NCBI GenBank assembly: GCA_024449915.1
Contig: JAMZAV010001845.1
Coordinates: 186,001-250,000, forward strand
DNA length: 64,000 nucleotides
Direction: 5' to 3'
Origin: Sweltsa coloradensis
Lineage: Eukaryota; Arthropoda; Insecta; Plecoptera; Chloroperlidae
The translations under genes were made by a program, and so were the position numbers. Position 1 is the first letter of the stretch. Each line of letters opens with the position of its first letter. Of this stretch, positions 10,382-20,304 are shown piece by piece. Under the pieces are notes generated by a model that worked only from the letters and a program-made list of their open reading frames with translations, had not been told where the DNA came from and made no database searches.

Positions 10382-11988
10382 TATGATTCGTGGTGTTTCT
10401 AGCGGCACAGTATTTTGGTAAATGTGATTCAGTTGCACCATCAGAAGCAGGAGTAAAATTTAATTTGAAATTATTATTAAATGCTTCAGATAACTTTTTA
10501 GGGTTCGATTCAAGCACGCCATGGACTTTAAAATGGAGAGGAGCTGAAGATCCATTTTTAGGAAAGAGAAGAAGAAAGAGAATCCTATCTCTACTGGGAA
10601 ACACGGAAACGCATGATGGCCAAATAGGTCAATTGCTGGCATAAGAAGAAGAAGAAGAAGAAGAAGAAGAGAATCAAATGTATTTATTGTGGGCATTGCG
10701 TATTTCAGTCTTAACTTTGTTCCGGTGTGTGGTATAGTTGTGCCAGTCTTGATCATTACCACTTTTCTTCCATGTTTTATGCAATTTATCCCGTGTTTTC
10801 AGGTTTCTAACAATACTCTTGCTAATCCACGGAACCCGTTGCCTTCCATTGAATGTACAAGTAGGTATAGTATCATTTACACAATCCCAGAAGACTCTCT
10901 TCCATTCCTGCCAAGAAGTTTCTATATCATTGTTAAAGTAAGTTGGCATCCGTTCAGCTATAAGTTCGTTAAGAAGGTCCCAATTTGCTCTTTTGTAATT
11001 AAAGCTCTTCTTAGATAACATTTTGGTAATGACTTTTTTGTGCGACAGTTCAACTTTTACTGCCAGATGATCACTAATTCCAGGGATTGTCTGTACAATG
11101 TACATTGTCAATTAAATTAGGATTATTACACAAAACTAGGTCAAGAATTGACTCTTTTGCCACTGTTACACGGGTTGGTTCTGTCACAAACTGTTGAAGA
11201 AATAGGTCATAAAAAGAAGATAGAAACGATTCCGCAAGATTATTTTCAGCTGTTGGAGGAGTACAATTCCATTTAACAGCGATGTTGAAGTCTCCTAATA
11301 GTAGAATTGCAGAGTATTCATGTTGGTGGTCTTGAACTAGCTTCAAAGACGTTAATAGTTCTTCATTAACATGTTGGGATGCTTTTGGCGGTCTGTATGC
11401 TGATCCTATTAAGACGTTAGAATTATCGATTGTAACTTGAACCCAGACTACTTCAGCCGTTGTTTCAAAACAAGACATGCGAGTTGGCTTCAACTCCGGC
11501 CGAGCTGCCACCAAAACACCTCCTCCACCCCCAACAACCCTGTCTTTCCTGCATATTATATAACCATTTGGGAGAATTTCACCGTTACCCACACTATCAT
11601 TCAACCAGGTTTCACAAATGGTCATAATGTCTGGATTGTGAGTATCTAGCCATGCTGCTATGTCAGGTTGCCTTTTAGTATTCTTTAGACTTTGTGCATT
11701 GAAACTAAGACAGGTCAGTTTCCCTCCCACATTTTTCAATGGCACATACCCGCTGGAGTTGTCCAAGATTGCAGTAGCTGAATTATCGAAATAAGAATCG
11801 TCCATATTTGGCATAGTGCATTGCCAGCAAACCCAATTAATATTTCCTCTCTTGATTGAATTATATGCTGTCAAAGACAAGTCAGTGCATGCTCGATGTG
11901 TTTTATTGTGGCAAACGTGGCATTCCAGAAATATTTGATTACGTCTTCCTAATGCTTGACACACAGTACAATTTGGGTTATTTATCAT
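10382..11988 (-). pseudogene. LINE-A ORF2, PHD-like finger, AP endonuclease and linker
   Basis: The 304-codon frame 11988-11074 opens with a PHD/RING-like Cys-His finger (CTVCQALGRRNQIFLECHVC, then a further HRAC and CWQC). The apurinic-type endonuclease follows: LSFNAQSLKNT (Asn), ICETWLND (Glu), LLLGDFNIAV and SAYRPP, with the catalytic GISDHLAV in the next frame (11111-10674). That second frame continues as a Trp-rich linker (VPWISKSIVRNLKTRDKLHK). The last frame (10604-10382) contains PLHFKVHGVLESNPKKLSEA and stops where Gypsy-1 is inserted. The endonuclease nicks target DNA for priming. The open frame extends upstream of the Met at 11988 towards the 2A motif, so that Met is probably not the true start. 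Confidence 0.85.
10644..10671. repeat. (GAA)n microsatellite
   Basis: About nine AGA/GAA units inside the linker of LINE-A ORF2, and a likely cause of one of its frame breaks. Confidence 0.9.
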
Positions 11989-11998
11989 GTGACCAGGG

Positions 11999-12376
11999 TC
12001 AATTTGTGGGACTGTGGCTTACTGGTGGTCCTGGATTCAGTTCAACATCTCCACATAGAGCTAACATTAGTAGGCCTACTAGACCAAGCTTGATGGTCGA
12101 CTTCAGATGACACTTGCCGGACATCACTAACAGCATTCTGAATCTTGAAAGAGAGAGTCCCCGGCTACCAGTAATGCATAAAGTCAAAGCAGATATTTTG
12201 CACTTACTTACGATTAGCATTCTTTCCAGAATTTGGTTTCTCTTCCATGTCTTACTCTCATATTTTAGTTCTTCACCATCTTCATTTAATGCTCCTGTAT
12301 GTAATACACTTTTAATAAGTATGATAAACAAAATCATTCTCACCCACCACACTACATATTTACCAGACACAACCAT
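11999..12376 (-). CDS. LINE-A leader peptide ending in a 2A ribosome-skipping motif
   Basis: A 125-codon frame whose C-terminus has a hydrophobic stretch (GLVGLLMLALC) followed by GDVELNPGPP at 12026-12052. This matches the D-V/I-E-X-N-P-G-P consensus of 2A oligopeptides, which make the ribosome skip the Gly-Pro bond and release the upstream product. Such 2A motifs are established at the N-termini of ORF2 of several APE-type non-LTR retrotransposons of marine invertebrates. Here the frame stops 10 codons after the motif. The PHD/endonuclease frame is open across the same place in another phase, so one indel near 12000-12025 separates them. The start Met is the first in frame. The N-terminal region is hydrophobic and otherwise unrecognised. 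Confidence 0.75.
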   Translation of the reverse strand: MVVSGKYVVWWVRMILFIILIKSVLHTGALNEDGEELKYESKTWKRNQILERMLIVSKCKISALTLCITGSRGLSLSRFRMLLVMSGKCHLKSTIKLGLVGLLMLALCGDVELNPGPPVSHSPTN

Positions 12377-12644
12377 ATTTGTTTGTCAATATACACTTAA
12401 TCCACTGAGTACAAACTATTTAAAAATTCTTCACGTGTGCACCTTCAAATACCAGCACCTTCGTTGTGCATATCTTTCCAAAGAAGTCAAGTGTGTTGAT
12501 AAGCTTCTTGGAGCCAACGTATCCGTTACCATAGAAATCAATTCAAATGTTTCAATGCTAATTTCAAACAAATATATTAAAACTTTAACTAATAAAACCT
12601 ATTGAAAGCAACTTTGTACTTACGTACTAACGATACACCAGCTA

Positions 12645-12693
12645 CATAGTAATATGCACTGTTCATGGTACAAAAATCAGAAACAAATACCAT
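12645..12693 (+). repeat. 49-bp direct repeat, copy 1
   Basis: Exact 49/49 match to 13429-13477, starting CATAGTAATATGCACTGTTC. The two copies bracket 735 bp. Confidence 0.85.
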
Positions 12694-13107
12694 TTGAATA
12701 TTAGTTGAACTGGTCTATAGTTGTTTTGTTTTACGTACATTTTATAAAGTTTAGCACGTAATATATGACCATGAAAAGCTATTGCCAACCTTAGAATACG
12801 CTTGGCAACATCGCAACGTTAGGCGACTGAAAGCTAGGCCAGGGAAGCGCTATCTCTATAGGTCGGTAAGTAGGTATACCGGGCTACTAACACGAAGAGC
12901 AGTAGAGATAGATGTTTATGGTTTTCAAAGTGACACGGCTTTTGCGCGGCCTACCAAGGGGTATATCTAGTAAAAAGGAAAATAAGAGAAAGAAAAGGAG
13001 TACAAAACCACAATATTTGTTTGTGAAATTAATGCTATTTTACGTAATATAACGGATTGGTCTAGGCCACATTGTAGGAAGTGGGCGTCTACGCAGAGCT
13101 GCAGTGC

Positions 13108-13391
13108 GATTCTGTGAAAATAGTCGCTATGATAGCGATAGCGATCACGGTTGATATGAAATATCAATCGTTATAAATTATCGTTATCTACCTGATTCTG
13201 TAAGGTAAAGTCGCTACGGCCGCCATAGGGGGCAGTGGATAGCATAGCGACACCGTTTTCATTCTCGTTATCATAGCGATCGCTACCGTAACGATATCGT
13301 TATATCATTTTTACAGAATCAGTCGATACGCAAAATTGTCGCTAAAGTGTCGGATAACGATCGTTATCTTCCATAACGATGTTACAGAATC
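13108..13391. mobile_element. Nested inverted-repeat element (GATTCTGT...ACAGAATC)
   Basis: The outer ends are GATTCTGT (13108) and ACAGAATC (to 13391). A second, inner pair of the same ends lies at 13194 and 13320. Between them are many small palindromes of ATAGCGAT/ATCGTTAT type. It looks like one small MITE inserted in another, or one element with duplicated ends. No coding. Confidence 0.6.
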
Positions 13392-13428
13392 AGACCGCTG
13401 GAGACATTATCAGGGAGAGTAGGGAGAT

Positions 13429-13477
13429 CATAGTAATATGCACTGTTCATGGTACAAAAATCAGAAACAAATACCAT
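13429..13477 (+). repeat. 49-bp direct repeat, copy 2
   Basis: Partner of 12645-12693. Confidence 0.85.
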
Positions 13478-13551
13478 CTAAAACTAGTGAATAATCAATA
13501 AATTGACGGAGCACGTTCAATGACAGTCCAACGTGGACAATACAATAATAA

Positions 13552-13845
13552 TAGTAAATTTAGTGCTAGTTAGTGCCGTTAATCCCAGAATTAGTGCTGC
13601 GCCTTATTAACGAAGTTATTCAACAATGTCTGTGGGGGGTGCAGCACCCCCCATACATCAGATCTCATTCAAACTCTACAAATATTTAGTGCTAGTTAGT
13701 GCCGTTAATCCCAGAATTAGTGCTGCCTTATTAACGAAGTTATTCAACAATGTCTGTGGGGGGTGCAGCACCCCCCATTTATACCATTTTATTCAAACTT
13801 CACAAATATTTAGTGTTAAATTAGTGCTAATTAGTGCAGAAAAAA
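13552..13845. repeat. TIR-bounded tandem array, third part
   Basis: Two to three units with junctions at about 13633-13652 and 13757-13778 (GGGGGGTGCAGCACCCCCC). Finding the array on both sides of LINE-A (see 3187-3403) suggests the LINE and neighbouring elements were inserted into one array. Confidence 0.7.
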
Positions 13846-13962
13846 TCTTAAGGGACATTCAACCCTCTAATGGTCACTGAGTGATATAGTTTCCACTATA
13901 TGGCTGATTCTGACCAGCATGGGCCCCTCCTCCCCATTCCCTAGGCTAGAGTCGTGCATTTA

Positions 13963-14162
13963 TGACCTAACGGTTGACGCGTCCTTAATCCAAATAAACC
14001 CAAAAAATAAAATATTTAGGCAGAGGCGAACAGAGAATGTGGTTTATATTTTTTTGGTTTCAGGGTGCGTCAACCGTTTGTCGTCGTCCTTTTATGAAAA
14101 AAGGCTGGTCCCATACGTCCCCCGTTTTAGTTTGGATTAAGGGTGCGACAACCGCTAGGTCA
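13963..14162. mobile_element. 200-bp MITE-like element
   Basis: Imperfect inverted ends of about 32 bp. The left starts TGACCTAACGGTTGACGCG and the right ends ACAACCGCTAGGTCA. Both inner ends contain TTAATCCAAA or its complement. AT-rich interior, no coding. The TSD is unclear. Confidence 0.65.
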
Positions 14163-16797
14163 AAAATCACCACACTTGCCTAGAGGATATAGGGAGGAAA
14201 ATCCCATGCTGGTGATGGTCAGAAATAGCCACTGGTAAAGGTGAAAGAAAAGGGAGGGTTCTCGCGTCGTGATCGTCATCGTCTTTGTCATCGTTCGGTT
14301 TGTCCTGGTCGTCGTCGTTGGAAAGGTCTTTAGAGAATATGGGGGTCCCCGACAACGACTGCCAGAGCTCGCATTCTAGTTTCGGAAAGTAATATACTAC
14401 CCTATACTTACCAGCTGATGTTTGCGAGATAAAATACGTCGCACTGTTTCTTGTAGATCATCACCAGCCCAAACGAAGTGTATAATAGTATCCTTGATAG
14501 CCAGCAATGGCCCAGCATCATTTACAGAATGACAGAAGCCATGCATAATGAAAACAAAATAATAAACATTTTCTTTTGGTTCATCTGATCGCAAACTTTC
14601 ACAGGCTGTGTTCTACTCGCGGTTAAAACCTAACCAGGTAGCAGCACGGTCGTATGCCAACATGGCCGTCCGAAGGCAGATAAAAGCACGGGCTGCATAG
14701 GGAGCAAGTGTGTTTTTCATGCTTTAAAGCATAATATTTCATTGTAAGCGTCAGTTCTAGAAGTATTTCCACTTTCCAGTAGTTGGGTTCGATGGGGTAG
14801 GACAATCACTATATTTTGTAACCCTCAGCTGCAAAATAACTAGCAAAATAAGTAATTTTATCTCGTAATTTGGAGACGTGTATTTTCAGTAATTTTAGCT
14901 TGATGGCAATACCGCGAATTTCTTATGATTATTGATTGGCCTTCACTTAGGCCTATATGATATGTAATATAATATTATGCCACAAATTTTTTTTCTCCCC
15001 CCCCCCCCCGCGGAAGTAATTTTTTGCGGGTTCTTCGCGATTAGATTATCAACCTCGATTTTTTATTAAATTTGTGTTTCGTCACGCCATTGAAACCTCT
15101 TAAAACATTGTCTCACATTTTAAAAGCCCCCCCCCCCCCCCCCCCCCAATGCGGCTAAAAATTTAAAGTTATAAGTTATATGGATGGCACCGGCCTTCAC
15201 TAAACTTTAGGCCTACTATTATTAACACGCATAGTTATAATTAAATTACGCCTAGTAAGTCCTAGAATTGTTTTGTTGTTGTTTTGGTTGAGATTATGAA
15301 TAATATGAGCCCATAAATAATTATGTCTACGCATAATTATTTGCTGTTCACGGCAGCAGTTGGTACACATCTCTTGGTATATAAGAATAAAAAATCAAGG
15401 TAGGATAGTTTACATTCAATGCGCTGCACAAATTTAAAAACTATAATTATGGACATATATTATTAATAATAAATAATAATTACAAAAATTCCATATTATA
15501 TCTATACCAATTATTAATGAGACTTGCATAATATATACTATGGTTCACAGTATCTTTGGGTTTAGAATGTTGAACCCAAAGACGGTACATAGCTCTTAGC
15601 CCGATTTGGCCCTATACCGCCTACAGCACATCATTGTAATAAATTAATTATCATTATGGTTTATGGTTTATCGGTTGGTGGTACCCATGAAACTGATGAA
15701 AGTTGTGAAAAATGTGTCTCAAGGAATAGGAATAGAACTCCCATCTAACCCACAGTATTGCACGGAATAGGATACACATTCAGACTTTTTGTTTCATTAC
15801 GCATTACAAAAATGTGTATTACTAATTTTATGTCCTTTCTTGCTTGCTAAATAATAAACATGATCGAGTAAATTCATTCTGGAATTGACCGTGACGCTAC
15901 AATATTGCATTGGTTTAACATTGAATGCCGCCCGGTATCTGCCTTGGAGCAGTTCTCCACTTGACCGCCAGATGTCAGCCACTTTGCTTTTAAACGCGAG
16001 GGTATTTTAAACATTTGCAATCTAAGTTCACATTTTTCACGTTTTTATTTCTTGTGAGCTTAAATCGCAACAGATATTGCTCATTTTGTTAGCAGTTCTC
16101 AGTTACCTGGTCACGGATGTGTGTTTAAAATTTCAGCTCAATCTATTATTTGGCCGTTCGGCCGTATGAGCCCGGACAGACAGACAGACAGACATTTAAC
16201 ATACATACATTGGACAATGTTCACAAAAAAACGTAACGTCGGACTATTTGTTTACCGTAGATTGAGACTGAATGGTTACCATACTACTTATAACCATAAT
16301 GCTATTTTTCCACGAAGGGGTGATTATCAAACATGTGGATTCACAGACATAATATTACATGATTTTGGATAACAAATACTCCTAGCAAGACAAAGTAGGG
16401 ATATAATGATGAATATTATACGAATATTTGTACATACGTTTAACAGTATAATTCACTTTCTACGTTATACATTTAAATCAACAGAATATTATAATGTTCA
16501 TATCAAGTGTTATTTCTCATACGTTTTTGAGCGAGCGTAGCGAGCGTCTCCACTTGACTCTTATGGCTCGAATGTCTGTTTTTTTTTTTTTTTTTTCTGT
16601 TACTGCTTCGATACAGGTCGCACCGTTTCTCTGATCGACCTGAAATTTTTTTACACATGTACATACCACCTAGGCGGGTTGCTGTATAGTTTTTGAACAT
16701 AATCCGATCGTTGGTTATAAAAAATAAAAATAAATAAATAAATAAAAAATAAAAATGTTCCGATCGTTATGAAATTTTGCAGGGTCAATAAGTACAA
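14163..16797. other. Noncoding region with poly-C tracts
   Basis: No coding recognised. It holds poly-C runs (about 14998-15009 and 15127-15147), a small hairpin CTTTGGGTT...AACCCAAAG (15554-15581, resembling one at 55045-55075), and a repeat segment at 16125-16195 with GACAGACAGACAGACA. That segment resembles, in reverse, 35035-35095. Confidence 0.55.
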
Positions 16798-17104
16798 CAT
16801 TCTCTCCTATTTTCCAAATTTTCAGCTAAATCGGTTAAGACCTTAAAGACTTATTGCCATTGGTAATCATAATTCAAAAAATGATGTTAAAAAATGAAGG
16901 AGGCAGTGAAGATACAAAGATACACTTTAGAAGGCATGACGTGAATTTAGTACTAGGAAAACGCTCAGTTGGACGCGTTGTTGAGCGAGCACCGGTACGT
17001 GCAACACGACCCGAGTATGACATTCCCATAATGTTACATACCAAGCAATAAGTCTTTATGGTCTTGACCGATTTAGCTGAAAATTTGTAAAATAGGAGAG
17101 AATG
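16798..17104. repeat. Inverted repeat pair, 60-bp arms, 187-bp loop
   Basis: 16798-16857 (CATTCTCTCCTATTTTCCAA...) is matched in reverse by 17045-17104 with a few differences. The loop contains GCGTTGTTGAGCGAGC, which resembles the head of dispersed repeat REP-A. A foldback or MITE-like element. Confidence 0.6.
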
Positions 17105-17794
17105 GATAAAATCCACCGCCATCTAGAGGACCTTGACATCATTTCTTTGGGAAATCTATTTTACTCTTGATTTCTTCTAGGTGGCAGTACATAGTGACCA
17201 ATCTTAGCATGTACATATTCTATTTTGCCAATTAATTAAAACTAAATAGTTCATGCAAATTCTTTTTGACAAGCTTTTCAAGGATATAGTTACCAGGCAG
17301 TGTCGTTAATGAATAAAGAATGCGCAAATGTAGAAGGGTACATGAGCTTCGTCCTTCTTTTGGATTTAATTACTTTTGAGTGTGTAAGGTTTGACAGTTT
17401 TTTTTAAAGTTTTATGTATGCGTGGGTATTAACTCAACAATCCCCGTCTACATAAAAAGAAGTGTAGTAAACAATCGGCATTTTCACTTCACTGTATTAT
17501 TGCTAGGAGACAGTAAAAAAACTAAGACTTCTTATACAAGATCACTATTTTTTAACAATGCAGTGGAACTTAATAGAAAGTATGAGCCCTGAAGTGACCA
17601 TCTGATTTTTTTCCAATTTGTGTTTTTGTGAAATAGCGGAAATTTTCCAATTATTTAATGTGCTATGTACTCAACAAACCTGTGTTCCTGTTGTCGTTGT
17701 AACATGATTCTTCCTGTTATGACCCACATAGCATCTGTCACAATTCCAACTTGGAATTTCATATACGCCATTACCTTCTAGGTGGATATGATCC
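17105..17794. other. No recognised feature
   Basis: AT-rich, short ORFs only, no repeat match noticed. Confidence 0.5.
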
Positions 17795-18051
17795 TTACTA
17801 GGACGCTTCGCCAACGCTTTTTCTAGTCGCGTTGATGGATGAGCTTTTTTGATGAAAAAAATCGTAAAAGTACGATTTCTATGAGAAATATTTCTAAAAG
17901 TGTCTCTAAAATCATGACATATATAACTTCAGTGATTTTAACGTTGCCATATAGTTTCATCAAGATCGGAGTAGCCGTTTGCCAAATAAACCGAAAATAT
18001 CTCTAAAAAACGAAAAAATCGTAGAAATTATACCCAAAAACGTGCGTAAAA
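17795..18051 (+). repeat. REP-A dispersed repeat, 5' part (target of Gypsy-2)
   Basis: Head ACTAGGACGCTTCGCCAACGC followed by GGATGAGC, then repeated runs of AAAAATCGTAAAA and TTTCATCAAGATCGGAG. The repeat is interrupted at 18052 by Gypsy-2 and seems to resume at 41618, where AAGTCTAAGTTCAGAG continues the family sequence. Confidence 0.65.
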
Positions 18052-18271
18052 CGTAGCGGTGTATGCACCGCCTGTGTAATGTACTACAGTGTGTGTGAAT
18101 TGAGTTTACTAAGTTGGCCACACTGGAACCAGGGGGGCGTCTACTAGATAAGAGGCCATGACAGAGAGTAGTCTGTTGGGTGTCTGGCTGTAGATACTTA
18201 TTAATAAACATATCACGTACTACATAATAAAATGTGTATATATTATTATTGCAACCAGCCATCCATAAACA
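18052..18271 (+). repeat. Gypsy-2 5' LTR
   Basis: About 220 bp, starting C/TGTAGCGGTGTATGCACCGCC and ending CAGCCATCCATAAACA. It matches 41393-41617 with scattered indels. The initial T of TG is C here. Confidence 0.85.
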
Positions 18272-18288
18272 TGGTGTCAGAAGTGGTG
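18272..18288 (+). promoter_or_regulatory. Gypsy-2 primer-binding site
   Basis: TGGTGTCAGAAGTGGTG immediately follows the 5' LTR. The position and TGG start fit a tRNA 3'-end primer site. The tRNA is not assigned. Confidence 0.75.
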
Positions 18289-18376
18289 AAGTATTACTAA
18301 ATTACTAATACTCCAGTTGATTTACGTGATCGCGGCGATTGTCACGTAGGCATAGCGCCTAGATCACCGAAAGGTC

Positions 18377-18608
18377 ATGCCGGCATCTGGTAATAAGGGC
18401 ACTGTTGTGCCACAAAGCAGTGGTCCGGTGGTTGGGATTCCATTACCAGCAGCAATGGTAGTATCTGGGGATACTGTAGAGAATTGGAATTTTTTTAAGG
18501 CTCAATGGAAAAACTACAGTGTAGCATCAGAGTTAGGGGCTAAGGCGGAAACAATCCAAGTGGCAACTTTCTTGTCTGTCATAGGCAAAGAATGTTTTCA
18601 AATTTACT
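18377..18608 (+). pseudogene. Gypsy-2 gag, N-terminal part
   Basis: The frame from Met 18377 reads MPASGNKGTVVPQSS, then VSGDTVENWNFFKAQWKNY and ATFLSVIGKECFQIYYG, a typical Ty3-type gag N-terminal region (W-x-x-F/W-x-x-W motif). It is cut at about 18606 by the LINE fragment. The next gag segment is at 19846. Confidence 0.75.
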
Positions 18609-19074
18609 ATGGTATTGTCTAGACTTCGTATAGGGCACACACGCCTAACACATGGATATCTCTTAACCAGAGAAAAGGTTATTCCCATATGTGACACATG
18701 TGATGTACCTTTAACCGTACATCATATGCTAGCAGAATGTACCAAATATGATGCCTTGCGCATGCAATTTGATCTCTCCCAATCATATGAAGAACTTCTA
18801 TCATATGATAACGGCGACAAACTTTCCAAATTTCTCATCCAAAGTAATCTATTTAACAAACTTTAATTAACTTCATACACATTTCTTTCTTTTCTTTCTT
18901 TTCATTTACATACATAACTTTTATTTTGCTATTACTTTCTTCATCTTCAATTTATTTTGTTATCTATACACTTAGAAAACAATCTAATCATCAAACATAA
19001 TTTACTTTCATTCACAGGCGGCGCAATATGACCTAACCGGTTGAAGCGCCCTAGTTTCTCACGTCGTCGTCGTC
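18609..19074 (+). mobile_element. Truncated LINE, ORF2 3' end and 3' UTR
   Basis: The frame 18609-18866 (85 codons) reads LSRLRIGHTRLTHGYLLTRE, then CDTCDVPLTVHHMLAECTKY. This is the conserved C-terminal cysteine region found after the RNase H of I/Jockey-type LINE ORF2 proteins. The 3' UTR follows, with GCGCAATATGACCTAACCGG, a phrase I associate with I/Nimb-type 3' ends, and (GTC)n near 19060. It is 5'-truncated and inserted in gag of Gypsy-2. Clade assignment is by resemblance. Confidence 0.65.
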
Positions 19075-19845
19075 AAATTTACTAGGAAAACGCTTAAGTC
19101 CCGCCGCGTTGTTGGATGAGCGTAATTGGGGCATTAAGCTGCCACGTGTTATGCGAATTTTCTGTTGTTCTGTGGAAAAATCATTACCAAGTTGAAATTT
19201 TTTAAAATTAAATTAAATTAAACTAAATTTTTTTTTTATTTTTTTTTTTTTTTAATTAATCGTAATTGTTAAAAAAATCGTAAAATTGCGATTTTTATAA
19301 GAAATAATTTCTCGATTGCGCTCAAATTTAACACTAATATATAAATTCATAAAATTAAGGTTCTGCGAAAAAATCATTACAATCGGATAAAGCATGTAGG
19401 TGTTATAAGTCAAAGAATTGTTTAAAAAAAGAAAAAAACTGTAAAATTTCGATTTTTATGATAAATATTTTTTCAATTGCGCTCAAATTTCACAAGAATA
19501 TCTTAATTCATAAAATAAAGGTTCTGTGCAAAAATCATTAAAATCGGATAAAGCATGTAGGTGTTATAAGTCGAAGAAATTTTTTAAAAATCGAAAAAAA
19601 TCGTAAAATTGCGATTTTCATGAGAAAAAATTTTCCGATTGCGCTCAAAAACGTGGCAGTTCTAAGTTCAGAGATTTCGAAGGCCTCCATAAAATTTCAT
19701 CGCAATTTGAGTATCGGTTTAGCCGGAATCGTGTTAACAAACAGCCAAAAATACAGAAAAAAAAGAAAAAAAAGGAAAAAAAACATTCCTGATTTTTTTC
19801 TCCAGTGTAGTAGAATGGAATCTTCGCTACGCTCATCCAATCAGA
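19075..19845 (+). repeat. REP-A dispersed repeat, copy inside gag
   Basis: Head CTAGGAAAACGCTTAAGTCC...GTTGGATGAGCG. Three successive imperfect subunits of about 180 bp follow (AAAATCGTAAAATTGCGATTTT; AAAGGTTCTGTG; ATCGGATAAAGCATGTAGG). The tail is CGGTTTAGCCGGAATCGTG and GGAATCTTCGCTACGCTCAT. Head and tail are partial inverted repeats (TTGGATGAGCG). The ORF 19620-20036 starts in this repeat and is coding only from about 19850. Confidence 0.7.
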
Positions 19846-20304
19846 ATCTAGCTCTATCAGAAGAAGATCAAGGAAATGTCAGTACGATAATTAATGGCCT
19901 AGACTCGTACTTCTTGCCTAAGCTTAATATCATTTACGAGAGATATTTGTTTCATTCGGCCAGGCAAGAAGAAGGGGAAAGCATAGATGCATTTATAAAT
20001 AGGTTACGAAAACTTGTGTCGACTTTGTGCCTTTAAGCAGATGACGGATGACATGGTGCGAGATAAGATTGTCCTAGGGATTCAGGAGGTACAAACGCGC
20101 CGGCGACTTCTCACCGAACCAGACCTAACATTAGATAGAACTATCGAGATCTGTCGAAGTGAAGAAATTACAAAGAAGCAGATCCAGCAGCTGGATCAAT
20201 CAAAGAATGATGTAGACCTACACAAAGTCTCAAAGATACCGGTACGAGAGAATTATAAGTCACTCCATTCTAGGCCTAATGCGGAAAGTGGTAGAAAATA
20301 TTAC
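19846..20304 (+). pseudogene. Gypsy-2 gag, central part
   Basis: Two frames, up to 20036 and then from 20014. Motifs: LALSEEDQGNVSTIINGLDS, YERYLFHSARQEEGESIDAF, then CAFKQMTDDMVRDKIVLGI and RRLLTEPDLTLDRTIEICRS. This is the conserved Ty3-type gag capsid region (here ARQEEGES..F...L and D.ivlGi). One frameshift lies at about 20030. The reading ends GRKYY at the 7-bp TSD ATATTAC and resumes after 36942 with RQCRYCGK. Confidence 0.85.
20298..20304 (+). repeat. 7-bp target-site duplication, left copy
   Basis: ATATTAC, repeated at 36943-36949. Keeping one copy restores the gag reading phase across the site. Confidence 0.9.

Larger units (their letters stand above)
3404..12376 (-). mobile_element. 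CR1-like APE-type LINE with 2A peptide (LINE-A), split by Gypsy-1
   Basis: A minus-strand non-LTR retrotransposon. In coding order it has a leader protein ending in a 2A motif (12376-11999), a PHD-like cysteine finger (11988 down), an AP endonuclease, a linker, RT (5162 down) and a C-terminal region ending at 3647. The 3' UTR ends in an AT-rich TAAA-type microsatellite near 3404. This order is that of CR1-group elements. Gypsy-1 (5168-10376) is inserted between linker and RT with TSD CTGTG. Without it, ORF2 would be about 3.2 kb, normal for CR1. Several frameshifts make it non-functional as read. The 5' end is not defined: the element could extend past 12376. Confidence 0.8.
12377..13551. other. 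Noncoding region upstream of LINE-A
   Basis: It may include the LINE-A 5' UTR. It holds a 49-bp perfect direct repeat (12645-12693 and 13429-13477) and a nested inverted-repeat element (13108-13391). No coding recognised. Confidence 0.6.
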
